Shown here in pieces: positions 45,024 to 57,156 of a DNA stretch of 64,000 nucleotides; position 1 is the first letter of the stretch; each line of letters begins with the position of its first letter. Position numbers and translations under genes: made by a program. Source of the stretch: Oscheius sp. JU75. Its lineage: Eukaryota > Nematoda > Chromadorea > Rhabditida > Rhabditidae. The DNA lies in NCBI GenBank assembly GCA_037178855.1, contig JASJZC010000001.1:2790001-2854000 (forward strand). Reading direction: 5' to 3'. The notes below the pieces were generated by a model. The model was not told where the DNA came from and did not search any database. It saw only the letters and a program-made list of their open reading frames with translations.

Positions 45024-47063
45024 ATGAACATGGCTCCTGTCATCAACAACGTCACTCCGAATCGGCAACGCTGTAAAGGTGGGTTTACTGGGATTCTGTC
45101 GGACAGCAGGGATCAGGGGTTACGGTCAGTCGAGAGACGACGCCATGTTGCGTTCTCTCATCGAGTTGCGTAAAGATCGAGGACCCATCTATACAAAGTT
45201 CAGACCCAGCTCTGTGGTTTCAAAGGCATTCCGTGGCTCGCGACTCGAGGAATCTGCGCTTGAATTTGATTGCCCAGAACAATTCTTTTGACATCTCCAG
45301 TATAGAGATGCGCTTCAGTGAAGGAGTATGGTACTCTGAATCTGTTCGAGCACTTCCTTCAATCGTTCGATCCTTGCTTTGCAGTCCTACAGTCAGTCCT
45401 GACTACCTCCCAAAAGCACCTGTTCCCCCAGGTTAGGTGACCCGATGGCACCGTCTGTCTGTTGCGTCATCGCCGGCAGCAGTGAACAACAATTCCTCCC
45501 GACTCCGAGTCGACCACTTGGCTCTCGGGTTACGGTTTACAATAGGCGCATGTGCTCTGCCACTGGCACATTTACAGCCAGGTTCTGGCGCAGTCTTTAG
45601 AGATAATCATCTACAAGGGTGTGGAAAAAAAATGATGTAAAGATATTAACAACCAATTGTACAATTAATTTCCAGCCACCCCGTACATGCCATCGTACAT
45701 GGGTGACGGACAGCTCTGTGTCGTTTGCGGAGATCTCGCCACAGGTCTACACTATCGGGCTATCACTTGCGAAGGATGTAAGGGATTCTTCAGAAGGACA
45801 TCCCAGGTATCCAGTCACAGTATCCTCCTACCAAAATATGTTCAGCGTCATTTGGAGTACGAATGCAAGACTGGCGAGAACTGTGATGTGAACAAGCACA
45901 CGAGGAACGTCTGTCAACGTTGTCGCTACCTGAAATGTGTGGAGAATGGAATGAGCACTGAACGTGAGCCTCTCTCTGTCACTCTGTCTCACCATCTAAT
46001 TCTTTCCAGTTGTCCTGAACGACGTGGAACGAGTGCAGAAGCGCGAGCTGATCAAGGGGAATCGGGAGAGGAGGAAGTTGGAATTCCATCTGTCAGCCCT
46101 TAAAACCTCTCTTCCCGAACAGACTGAACTCCTTGAAGAGGTAGAGTCTATTTGTCTAGATGTCTCCCACTCCCAGTAGCCAAATCCGCCGTTCAGTTGC
46201 GTCGCTCTGGCGCAAGAGCTCTCCTTTTGTCTCTCGCCCCAACCCTCCGTTTCTAGGTTAACCGAATCACCTCGGCTTTCTGCAAACTGGTAGATCAGCC
46301 CCTGTCTTCGCCCGCCCCACAGTCGACGCCAACTGACAGTGCGAGCAGTGCTGACAGTCGACTGGCTGACCTCATTCGTCCCATCGTCCATAGGAACACT
46401 GTCTTCGCGCAGCACTTGCCAGTCTGGCTCCATGTAACTGCCCTTTTTGAGACAGGAAAACATCCTCTGATTCAGCTGCCCGTCTCAGCTCAGTCTCAGC
46501 TTCTTCATGAGTCCCTCCTCGAAGTGCAGATCCTCCGCTTTCTGTCTCTCTTCGATGTAAAGGAAAAGGTCTTCCTGTTCCCGGACGGCACGATTGTGGA
46601 TCAACAACATCTTCTGGATCTTGTAGCTGTCGATATTGAAGAGGACAACGGTAAGAGAAGACAACAACGGCTGACTACTGTATTCCAGAAGACCTACAGC
46701 GTCTGGTAACGTGGATGTTCCGCTTTGCCGGTGCTCTAGCCGAGATGGAGTTGAACGAGCAGGAGCTGGCTGTCATCAGTGCTCTGCTCCTTTTCAATCC
46801 AGACCATCTGGACAGTACGATGGTATTACTAACTGTCCCCCCCGCCTGACCTTTCCCTTCAGAGCGGAGTTCTCTCCCATACGAGCAAGCAACTGTACGA
46901 GATGCTCTTCGCTCTGACTGAAGACATCTCCGACGGCGATGTGCACAATCGTTGGGCCGTACTTGTCAATCGTGTCTACCAGATCAGAAACATCTCCTCG
47001 AGGATGTCTCCTTTCGTAGTCAGCCAGAATGCTGACCTATTTGGGGTCTTTTTCTCTGTTTGA
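45024..47063 (+). CDS. Nuclear receptor, thyroid-hormone-receptor-like
   Basis: Ligand-regulated zinc-finger transcription factor. Exon 1 (45024-45078) encodes MNMAPVINNVTPNRQRC. The DNA-binding domain begins CVVCGDLATGLHY with P-box CEGCKGFF, then the second finger YECKTGENCDVNKHTRNVC and CRYLKC. The extension after it, ELVLNDVERVQKRELI and GNRERRK, resembles the corresponding thyroid receptor stretch more than other groups I know. A ligand-binding domain follows, including FRFAGALAEMELNEQELAV and ISALLLFNPDHLD. The last helix reads ADLFGVFFSV, lacking the usual Glu of AF-2, so classical coactivator binding is doubtful. A 597-nt first intron separates exon 1 from the fingers. Orthology needs a tree; assignment to the superfamily is secure. 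Confidence 0.88.
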
Positions 47064-47174
47064 GAAAGGGTGTGGGGAATGGGGGCATCGTGGATGAACC
47101 GTCTTAGAATCCAGGACTTCCAGTCTGGAATCCGGGGGTATTTTGGGTAGAGTAGACCATTTTTCACCTCTACA

Positions 47175-47225
47175 ATGCTCTGCAAAGTTGCACCTTTTGA
47201 CGTTTTCTACAAATTTGCAGAGCAT
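47175..47225. repeat. Dispersed hairpin repeat
   Basis: Arms ATGCTCTGCAAAGTTGCA and CTACAAATTTGCAGAGCAT. The GCTCTGC/GCAGAGC end differs from the GTTCTGC/GCAGAAC of other copies on both arms at once. Confidence 0.75.
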
Positions 47226-47447
47226 TGCAAAGTTGGGACCTCTAGGAGAATTAGATAGGTTAATCAAGACCATTCAGGTTCAGCCATACCAGGTTAGTTT
47301 CTCTTCCCGTTTGACTATTGTTCATTTTTTCATGTTTTTATTGTATCCAGGCCGCAAACTTTGTGCAAAGCAACTTTCCTAGTCATCCTGTACTTACAGT
47401 TTTTAGTATTGTCTCAGTTCGACCCAGCTTTTCAGATCCAGGCTTGC

Positions 47448-47498
47448 AATGCTCCGCAAAGTTGTAGCCCAGATTAGAAACTACAACTTTGCGGAATA
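47448..47498. repeat. Dispersed hairpin repeat, perfect stem
   Basis: Fifteen perfectly paired bases: TCCGCAAAGTTGTAG and CTACAACTTTGCGGA. The TCCGC/GCGGA end is a matched change from TCTGC/GCAGA elsewhere. Confidence 0.85.
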
Positions 47499-47789
47499 TG
47501 GCTCGACGGGAAAACGACTTCTTGGGTCTGAAATGATGTGTCAAAGTGAGGCATGTGGTAGATGCATTTTTTTTCCTATTCGCTACAGTGGCCCGGCCGC
47601 ATCCTTTGTGCAATTCCTAGTCACTCTCCGGGTTGAGAGCGTCTTTTTCAATCTCTTTGCTCAACCGTATTTCAGGTTTTCGTCTTCAGTTCTTTCGATG
47701 ACTTTGCAAAACCTTTTCGGATACAAATGTTTTCTGTGCAATATTCTTTTGGACGCTTTCCGTACAATCCATTTTTTTAAAACTGTCTT

Positions 47790-48085
47790 CGCGTCTCTGT
47801 CTGTCTGTGTGTCTGAAACCATTGGTGCAATGAGTATACACTTATAATTATTTGCAAGTCAAGTCAGTCTGGGATCAAACGATGGGAAATGGGTTGACAG
47901 GATGGGAAGCGGGTTCAATAGTTAAGAGGGCAGGTTCAAGGTTACGAAGTGAGTTAAAAGTGTAGGAAGTTGGTTCAAAGGGTAGGAGAGGAGGGAAAGC
48001 GAATTCAAAAGTGGCAAATGAGTTCAGTGAGAGACGAAACAAGTTAGACATGCCCCGAAGGAGCATAGCCTAACTTATCTTTTAA
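47790..48085. repeat. Repeat ending in a CAAGTTAG...CTAACTT hairpin
   Basis: Begins TCTGTCTGTCTGTGTGTCTG, has GGAAATGGGT/GTTCAAAG-type units, and ends CAAGTTAGACATGCCCCGAA, then GGAGCATAGCCTAAC. It is the second member of the family at 37235-37741, with a weaker terminal stem. Confidence 0.55.
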
Positions 48086-49034
48086 AACCTTTCGATCACA
48101 AATATTGATTTTCGCTCAACTTTCACACAATAAAGTTTTTGTTCAGTTTGCTCAGAGAGTCACGTCGAGAGGAGTTCGATTTAAAAGAGTACCAAACATC
48201 GGTCTTCCAGAGCCTGGGTTTTGCAGACAACTGTACCGTAAGCTGAGACGTCATCTCAGAAATATTTAACAAAAAGTGGGAGGAGGGTCGTTTTAACTGA
48301 TCGAGAAGCCTTGGAAGGGTCTCGCCTCAATCATAGTATACTCTGGACGCCTCAGTTTCCCTTGGCAACTGGTCTGAATATTCTCAAAAAATCTGTAAAG
48401 TCTTCAGAACGGCCATCTCCTCCTTCAGAGCATGGTGGCATTTAAGAACTGGTCGTTTACAGCCTGGAGCTCTTGAATCTGCTGCTTCTGTTCTTTCTGT
48501 TTCCTCTTCTCGGAGATCTTTTAGAAGCTGTTCACCTCGTCGAACGGTGCCCTGCTCGTCCTCGTGCATTTTCTTACAATTTGCCCGTTTTTTTCATTTT
48601 CCGACCAACATAGTCTCATGTTATAGAGCTTTTCGGTTTGTCTAGGAAACAATGGATACCACTTTCACCCCCTTGGTAAATTCAATCTAAAAAAAGAGAC
48701 CCAAACAATTCATCAAAGAAGAATCTTTCCGTTCTTTTAATACCGAAGGCATCATATTTGATCTAACAATGTAGAAACTTAGGTTCAAGCTATTCGAAAC
48801 ACTATATAGGATTTATGCGTAATTTGTTTTTTGACATGTCACTTGCGCCACACAAGCTGTTCCACGGTCGCACAGTTTCTGGAATACCACTGTGCAAATT
48901 TAAAAGTAAATCTCGGCCTCTGACTGTGAAAATATAAATTTGCGAGATGTTTTCCATCATATCTAGCCACCTAAAGTGCAAAAAGTTTTCTGGTTTCGAA
49001 GAAAAACGCATTTTTAAGCGCCAATACTTATCGC

Positions 49035-49589
49035 TCACCCTGTAAATCTGGTGGTGCCATTCATTTCCACTTTCGGATCGGCTGTGACATATCCCTGTCG
49101 CTGCGAAGGAGAAGAGGCGAAAATGATAGGCTTGCCGTGAAACGTCGACGTCATCAGCACATCGCCATCATACGGAGACAGAGCCGTCTTTTGCTCCTGC
49201 AGCGTCAGGATCATGATGAGCGTCTTGATGGTAGCGGCCGTAAGACTGCTCTTTGCGATCCCGTCATGGGGAGTAAAGACGGTGTCGACTCCTTCCCATC
49301 CACAGATCTTGAAGATGGCTCTCTCCGAGCGATGTAGTCTACTGGAAGAGTGTGTTCTGGCAATAACTTCGATTGTTAGAGAAAGTTTTAATAGAAACAA
49401 TGAAGGTTCGGTTAGCGAGACTTCGGACATTGACATTTGGAGCTTCTTCATCCAAGAGACTTGATTGGGACGAAGATGGAGTTGACTGGAGATCATCACA
49501 TGGAAACTGACAGTGAAGCAGTAAGGTAAAGAAAAAAGTGATAGGGATGCGATGACCCAATGGATAGTCAAGTTTGTACTGAAGACCAA
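49035..49589 (-). CDS. Unrecognised open frame, possibly one exon
   Basis: A 184-codon frame whose last two thirds look coding: ICGWEGVDTVFTPHDGIAKS, TIKTLIMILTLQEQKTAL and GKPIIFASSPSQRQGYVTAD. The first third is hydrophobic and may be intron. A donor-like GGGTGAGC lies at the 3' end (about 49036-49043), so further exons may lie downstream on the minus strand. I recognise no domain. Confidence 0.45.
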   Translation of the reverse strand: MVFSTNLTIHWVIASLSLFSLPYCFTVSFHVMISSQLHLRPNQVSWMKKLQMSMSEVSLTEPSLFLLKLSLTIEVIARTHSSSRLHRSERAIFKICGWEGVDTVFTPHDGIAKSSLTAATIKTLIMILTLQEQKTALSPYDGDVLMTSTFHGKPIIFASSPSQRQGYVTADPKVEMNGTTRFTG

Positions 49590-50273
49590 CGGAGCATTAG
49601 AAACGCTAAAGGTAGCAAAAAGCGGTTTGAATGTTTTTGGTTTGAAATAGTTCTCGCTCTAAATGACTGTTCTTTTCGCAAGCTTCCTTTGAGTAATCCA
49701 TATCTGCCAGCTAAAAGTTTCATTCTGGTGTTTGTAACCTATTTGGGTGATTCGCTTCGACAGAAAAAGTTTCAACGCCAGGTTCTGTTCTGCCCAAGCC
49801 AAGTCAGTTTCTGCTTGTGCCCCCGAGTCAGACTGAATGAAAAGAGGTATCTCCCTGTCCTGCGTCTCACAGCGAATCCCATCGGCTGGCCCGAAAGGCA
49901 TGCGTCCTTGCAACATGCACGACTTTTCAAATTTCGCATTTTCGTTTTGTTATCGATTTTTATCGCATTCTCTTTTTGTAAAGTGGGCCTCGTATAAAAA
50001 AAGCAAAAGTTATGTGGTTGAGATAATCAAAGTTGAGTTTCTGCCTCCATTTTCTCCATGGGCGAAGCCAGTTCTCTCCTCTTATCCAGTCACTTTTGTC
50101 ATGTTCCTTTCAGCATTTCTGATCTGCTTTCTATTCCTGTCAATCTGTCATTTTTCATATTCTATCCCCAAAAAGTGCTGTTCTATTCATGCCGATTACT
50201 CACTCTTCGCATAATCTTGTCACAATTATTGTCGGCATTCATGTTCCTTTTTTTCAGTAATCAGTCGCAGAGA
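49590..50273. other. Intergenic before the WW-protein gene
   Basis: No supported gene. It ends in a run of T and TTTCAG at about 50250-50256, a probable trans-splice acceptor 18 nt before the ATG. Confidence 0.45.
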
Positions 50274-53200
50274 ATGGTGGAAGAACAACAAAGCGAACCG
50301 CTGAAAGAGTTCGGACCTTGGCGGGAAGTGAAGAGTTCCACTGGACGGACGTACTATTACAACCAGGAAAATGAGGTATTTTCTTGACCATACTATTTCT
50401 TCGGTTCCCGAAAACAACATCTAATGACACGGTATACATTTAGGTTTCCCAATGGGACAAGCCGGAAGAGTGGCGTCTACATGAGCAAAGTCTCGAGACA
50501 AAACGACTGGCTGCTTTGGAGGCAGAACGTCAGAGACAACAACCTCATCCGATCCCTCCTCCTCAACCTCCACCTCCTCCCTTCGCAATGAATTTCTATA
50601 GTATGCCACCTGGAGCGGGACAGAGTTTCCCTTTTACACGTAAGGTTCAAAAGTTTTGAAGTTTACTTCTCTTAGCCAACGCAATGCAGCCTCCGTTCAA
50701 TATGTCTCACTATCCACCAATGGTGCCTCCGGCTCTTCCGCCTCCTCGACTCTTGCAACCCAGTCCGGGACAACGGCCGGCTCCGTAAGTAGAGTTCTCT
50801 TGAAGATGGAACGATAGTTTAAATATGGGAAAGTAGTGTCAAAGATACATACTGTGAAAGTAGGGAGGAGTATGATCAGATAGATTTCCGAAGAGAGACA
50901 GTACTACTTGTAAGTCCATCCAAGAACTGTTGAAGCAAATAATGTTAGACTGAGTTAGCTTTGCATGTCTACTGTTCTCTTCTTTTCCAATCTGTCTTTC
51001 TCTCACTTTGTACTCATTCTGTCTTGTTCTCTAACTCATTCAGGCCGATCCTTTTCTCGTCCTGTTTTTGGAAGCCAATCTGAGTCAGCCTGATGTCAAC
51101 TCTCTTAGACTAACACTCTATGGTCCAGCTCATGACCACCTGATCTTGTTGACTTCCTCTTGGAAACATTTCGTTTTCCGTCTATCTCTCTTGTTCTACA
51201 GCTGTCTGTTTCAAAACCTGACATTGTCGACCTATCCTTCTCTTAACAAATCTTTGCGCTACCTATCAAACACACACTATCTTGGTCTGTTAACTTGTTT
51301 TTGTCTGCTTATGTTGCTGCCAGTATACTTTTTACTTATCCTGCCTCTTTCTTTCAAACTAACTGCCTTGCTAATGCTGATATTGACAAGTTTACAACCT
51401 GTTTTTGTTTCATAGACAAGCAACAAACTAAAGATAGATGGCAGATCTGAACTTGTCAATAAGCAAAAGCCTTCGCTCTGTATGGGTTTAAGCGTGATTC
51501 AAAACCAAACATTCCTCTGTAGGAGTTAGTGGAAGTGTGTGTAGAAATCGTTGACTTCTTATCTGCTATCCTTCCAGATCGCCGGCGAGGTCAGGACAAA
51601 AAATTCCTCTACTGTCTACTCCTCCTCCACCTATAGGGTTGCAAGGCCTCTCAAAGCCTGGTCTTTTAGGAAGCGGTGGGGACACACATGGGTAAGCTCT
51701 CTACTCCGTACCCTTTATCGTTTACGTAGCCTGTCCGTTTCCATGTAACAAACCTAACCTGACCTCTGGATTGTTGAGATTATTCGCATCCAAAAATTTC
51801 AGATACCAATCGCACATGAGCCAGAGACCTCCACTGCCTCTGATTCGTCCTCCTACGACTCCTTTGGCGAACCCACAGTTCCGCCCTGCGACATCAAATT
51901 CCTCCAGTCGTTACGATAGGGTAAGCTGCATCTTCATTAAAATCAGAGCATATTTTCAGCCAGAGGCATCACAGAAACCTCATCCTTACGGCACTCCTCA
52001 GGCTCTTCCTCATCATGGAACTGTGAGTTAAATGCTCTCGTCATATTCTCTTCCTCATCATTTAACTGCCACTTCCTTCTGTCAAACTAATTATGTCTAC
52101 CTTGAATGTCTCTGTCAAGTTTCAACCGGACTATACTCATCAGCGTCTTTCTATGACTCTGTTTTATCGAGCTATAGAATCGGTTCAAAGTAGTCTTCTG
52201 TCAGAATCGCCTTCCAACTAGTTATTAAATATTCTGGTCACTTACAGAAATAGATACATAGACATTTTGGGATTTCAGCCCCATCCCTACCGACGCGACG
52301 ACCCTCTTCGTCGATCTCAAGACTCTTTCCCAGACGCTCCGAAAAAGCGTGAAGGAGAGCCTTTGCCCGGAGAAGGGGATATAAAACGGCCGGTAATTCT
52401 CACAGAACTCTCTCGAAAACCAACTTCAATTTAGCCAATTCCTCCTCAGGAACCAGTTGTGGAAGAACGTGAAGAGAGCGTCGAGGTTCAGATGGAGGAT
52501 GTTGAGCCACAGCTGCAGTCACAGGTCGAAGAAGAGCCGTATCAGGTTCACTTGACTACAGAGGCAAAGGAAGATGCTGCAATTCGAAGCAAGGAATTGA
52601 ACCTGGCTCCAGAGGTTCCTGATCGAGCCGTAAGAATGCATCTCTCCCTCTTACGAACAATCGTTTAGACAGACCAGAGACTACAATTCTATGGCAATCT
52701 CAACAAGAGGGCTACTGCCGTGAGTTTCAGGGAGTTTACAGCATGAAGCTGATGTTTCAGATCGGAAAGAGTGTCCAGAACAAGACGATGGAAGACATCA
52801 CGAAACATCGACTAGAACTGTCAGATCGGAAACAAAAGGGCATGAAGGTATGTTTCTAATTGACAAGGGGATGTTGTCAGGACAATGTGGAGTTGGGCAA
52901 CCAATAGAATGCCTTTCGTTAGTTCTGGGCGTCAGAATTCCGCGGCATATCTCCAAGTGACCCCTCCCTAGACCGAGAAAACAGTTAGTCTTCAGGAACG
53001 TCGAGAAGCTGTGGAGAAGAAGCCAGTCCAGTGTTTCGTCTTCGAGAGACCAGACGACCGAGTGCTATGGTTGAACCAGAGAGCGGCCGAGAGGAACCAA
53101 AGGCTAACCGCGAAAAAGGCCAAATGGGTTGATCAGAAGGCGTGTCGGGATGCCCTGATGGCTAAGTTCAAAGATTTTCACGTCGACAAAGACTGTCGGC

Positions 53201-53394
53201 TGGAAGAAGTCAACAGGAAGGCGAGAGATGAGGCGGAGCAACGTCTACAGCTGAACGAGCAGGAAAAGATCAAACTGTTCACAGAAATGGCCGCGGAAGC
53301 CGAAGAACAGGCCCGGGAGGAACACAAGAAAGCTGAGAAAGCTGCCAGAAATGCTCGACGGTCTGCTGGGGGTCCAGACAAGGAAAAAGACTAG
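50274..53394 (+). CDS. WW-domain protein with a charged coiled-coil tail
   Basis: The WW domain, which binds Pro-rich peptides, is at the N terminus: FGPWREVKSSTGRTYYYNQE, then VSQWDKPEEW, with both signature Trp residues and the YYYN block. A long Pro-rich region follows (PPPQPPPPPFAMNF and others). An acidic stretch comes next, and the last 130 residues are rich in Lys, Glu and Arg (KKAKWVDQKACRDAL, AEEQAREEHKKAEKAARNAR), likely a coiled coil. No FF domains are visible, which argues against PRPF40. The layout resembles WAC, the WW adaptor with coiled coil, but the tail is too diverged to be sure. Exons join across short introns plus one long intron (about 50785-51580). Confidence 0.78.
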
Positions 53395-54117
53395 TCTAGT
53401 TTGTTCTGTTCATAGGGTCCAAATTAAACGGGTGTGCAGGTGGAATTCCCTTCTCTGCTTGTCAATATAGTTCTCTTTTCTGCTGACACAATAAATTTAT
53501 CGTGCCTTTTGTTGATTTTCCTCAGAAAAAATCATGTGAATGTTGAAGAATTCGCAAATCCTCTGAAAGAATGTTGAATCCTACTCTTTGCGCGCTCTAT
53601 TGTCACACCCCTTTTTGGCGGGAAAGCATGAAATGCGGCAAATTCGTGCGTTCAGTTTCTCTGCTGATTTTCTTCAGGAAATTTTTTTTCTTGTATGTTT
53701 TTCTGTCTCCTATCGCTTTAAAAGAATGTCTATCGATTAGGACCTTGCAAATGCTTATTTAACAGGTCTGTGTGTTTGACTTGACCTAAACAAGTGAATG
53801 GAGTTATTCCTTTTCGCTGCTCACTTATTTCCTTTGTCATTCTCATCTGCAGTACTTTCCGAGTTAGGTATCTGTATAAAAGCTCCTGGCATGAAGGAAA
53901 TCGCTACACGTGAATGTCTAGGTCAGAAAATCACTAGTCCGTCGCCATTTCCCCCACCGTTCCTCTGTCTAAGATCCGTCTATTCCAAGCCATTGTGTGA
54001 ATGGTTCAAGCAGTAGAAGTAACTTGAACACGGCTGTTTTTCTACAGTTCCCGTTTCTTTTTAGAACCTGTTCTTGCTCTCTTGATCAGGTTTCAAACTC
54101 TTGCGTTTCCAGAAACT
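53395..54117. other. Intergenic before MCM4
   Basis: No gene recognised. It ends GCGTTTCCAG just 5 nt before the MCM4 ATG, a probable trans-splice acceptor. Confidence 0.45.
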
Positions 54118-56952
54118 ATGTCCAGTCGCAGCTCATCTGTTCTCCCCTACGGCTCCGAGATGGGCGATCCGTCTTCTGTGGGCTCTACAATCGCCTCAAG
54201 CCGTCGCAACATTCGTCCGGATCTCGGAACCGCTCCCAGCCACCACCGGACTGTCAGAGTCGAGGGCAATGTCCTCGAAGACGAGGATATGGACACCGGC
54301 AGCACAGAATCCCGTCTCTATATCTGGGGAACGCGCATCTGCGTGACCCAGGTCCAAACGTAAGTTACTTTTTCGACAGCCATAGTTCATCTCCGTCTTC
54401 AGCTCGTTCAAGACCTTTATCAACAATTTCAAAGTTGAGGTCTTGGAGGACGACGAGAACATGCTCAATCTGCCGGAGAGCCGTCAGCAAGTCGACACGA
54501 GTCTGCCCTACTACATGGAACGCCTGTACGAGATCTCCGTGCGCGACGACCAGCCCTTCCTAAGTCTTAATCTGGCCCACGTCAAGACCTTCTCCGAGTC
54601 GCTCTACAGGAAGGTCGTAGCATATCCAGCCGTGAGTTTCTTTCTTCTTACTAAACTAAAGTTCGTGGTACTGGTAAATAACTAACTTTTTGCAGGACAT
54701 CATCCCCTATCTGGATCAGACGGTCAACGAAATCTTCGTCGAGAGCTACCATCGCTCTCTGACCCAGCCGATCGAGCTCCGACCATTCAATGCTGACAAG
54801 ACGAGGAACATGCGCTGTCTCAATCCGTCTGACATCGATCAGCTGATCACGATTACCGGAATGGTCACTCGCACTTCCACTCTCATCCCGGAAATGCGTC
54901 TCGGCTTCTTCCAGTGCTCCGTCTGCAACTTCAGTGTCGAGAGTGAGGTCGACCGCGGAAGGTTTGTTTCTCTTTTCACTCGAAAAACTGACTAATCTTG
55001 TAGGATCGAAGAGCCGGTCGTCTGTACAAACTGCTCCAATACACACTGCTTCCAGCTCATTCACAACCGGTCTCTCTACATTGACAAGCAGATCGTCAAA
55101 CTGCAGGAGAGTCCCGATGACATGCCATCGGGACAGACGCCACACACCGTGACCGTCTTCGTTCACAGCAGTCTGGTAGAGAGTGTCCAGCCCGGAGATC
55201 GAGTCACTCTCACGGGAATCTATAGAACTCAGTCGGCCAGGGTTGGTCTCCATATCATTACATGTCGAAATGCTCCGAATTCAGATGAATCCCCGACAAA
55301 GAGCGCTTATCTCCGTCTACAAGACCAATATTGATGCCCTACACTTCCGCAAAACCGACTCTTCACGTCTCCATCAGGACAACGGAGACCATCTTTCGGA
55401 CGAGCGCATCGAACAGATCAAGAAGCTGTCGACGCGGCCCGACATCATGGATGCGCTGTGTAATGCCATCGGTGGGTTTTTCCTTCTTTTGACGCACTAT
55501 TGCGTACTGCCGTCTTGTTTGAATCATTGTGCTATTGCAGCGCCGGCTATTCACGATTACCAAGATGTCAAGAAGGGCGTGCTGTGTCTTCTGTTCGGCG
55601 GAACTCGAAAAGATGACATTCAGACAGAGAAGACGAAACTGCGTAGCGAGGTGAGCCTTTCTTGTCATCGTATCATAATATGGGCAAATTCAGATCAACA
55701 TCCTCATGTGCGGAGACCCGGGAGTGGCCAAGTCGCAGATGCTACAGTACGTCTATCGTCTGCTGCCGAGAAGCCAGTACACAAGTGGAAAAGGGTCCTC
55801 GGCCGTCGGACTGACAGCCTCGATTTCGCGCGACGCCGACACGAAGCAGATGGTCCTGCAGACGGGAGCCCTGGTCCTGGCTGATAACGGAGTCTGCTGC
55901 ATCGACGAATTCGACAAGATGAACGACGGGGCGAGGAGTGTTCTTCACGAGGTCATGGAACAGCAGACACTCTCGATCGCCAAGGCTGGAATCATCTGCC
56001 AGCTGAATGCTCGAACCTCTGTTCTTGCGGCTGCGAATCCGGTCGACTCGCAGTGGAATCGCGACAAGACCATCGTCGACAATATTCAGCTGCCTCACAC
56101 TCTTCTCTCCAGGTTCGTTGGCTTCTTTTGACCCTCCATCATCAATTTTTCCAGATTTGACTTGATCTTCCTCATGGTCGACCCACAGGACGAGATCCAC
56201 GACCGTCGTCTGGCCAATCATCTCGTCTCTCTCTACTTCCGTTCTCAGACTGACAGCCAGGAGGAGAAGCTCGACCGAGATCTCCTTAGAGACTACATTG
56301 GTTGGTTTTCATCAAGTTTTGAAGCAAAAACAACCTTTAGCTTATGCAAAAGCCCACGTAAATCCGAAGCTGACGGACGAGACGTCCTCTTTCATCATCG
56401 ACAAGTACCTCTTTATGCGCAAGGCCGGCGCCCAGTACGGACAGATCTCGGCATATCCTCGACAGCTCGAGTCCCTGATTCGTCTGGCCGAAGCTCATGC
56501 AAAAATCCGTCTCGCCGAGACGGTCACGATCGAGGACGTGGAGAATGCCTACAAGTGAGTCTCTTCTCGAAGCTTTTCTTTATTTTAATAATATTCAGTC
56601 TTCATCGCGAGGCTCTGCGTCAATCGGCCGTCGATCCGACCACGGGCAAGGTCGATGTCAACATTCTCGCAGCCGGAATGAGCGCCACCAGCCGCAAAAT
56701 GGTTCAGCATGTGGCCGAAGCCGTTACCGGACATCTCGAGAATAGCAAAGGCGTCAGTCTTTCTATGAAGAACCTTTTCGCCACTCTCAAGCAAACTGAC
56801 AAGGTCTGCCTACCTCTTTTCTCTTCAAAGCATACAATCTGATTCAGTCGATGAACCGCGACATCTTCGACGAGGCGCTGAACGAGCTGGCCAAGAAGGA
56901 GCTCATCGTGCGGACCGGCGAGCGCATTCGCTACCTCGGAGCCCGAAACTAA
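54118..56952 (+). CDS. MCM4: DNA replication licensing factor MCM4
   Basis: Subunit of the MCM2-7 replicative helicase. Exons join in phase into one protein with the family layout. It has a Ser-rich N-terminal tail starting [12 protein letters not shown]. The zinc finger is [10 protein letters not shown] with [10 protein letters not shown]. Walker A is GDPGVAKSQ, Walker B CIDEFDKM, and the arginine finger is in SRFDLIF. The C-terminal winged-helix part ends [12 protein letters not shown]4 rather than a paralogue is supported by the N-terminal domain ([17 protein letters not shown]) and the sensor region ([15 protein letters not shown]). The N-terminal Ser-rich tail is shorter than in vertebrates. 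All ATPase motifs are intact. Confidence 0.96.
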
Positions 56953-57156
56953 ATCATAACTTTCCCTTAATCCTCAACTGTAACCATGCGCCTCGATCTC
57001 CATTTTCTTCTTTTCTCATTCCCGTTGAAAGTTTGTCTCCCCATATTTTTACATTGACATAAAGTCTCCCCTTGTGCGCTCTTTCATCATCGATTTCGTT
57101 GTCTCCGTGGTCATATCTTGCAGTCTTAGTAGCTAGAAATAAGATTTTTGAGCGAG

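Larger units (their letters stand above)
47064..49034. other. Repeat-rich interval
   Basis: Holds two hairpin-repeat copies, a CAAGTTAG-ended repeat (47790-48085), and minus-strand scraps. One scrap (48384-48590) reads as a coiled-coil-like REEETERTEAAD or, in another frame, KRKQKEQKQQIQELQ, and is broken by a frameshift. No intact gene. Confidence 0.4.

Noticed and set aside
48384-48590. Possible bZIP or coiled-coil gene (KRKQKEQKQQIQELQ)
   Set aside because: The heptad stretch and the following KEEMAVLKTL are in different frames, and no basic region or flanking exons were found.
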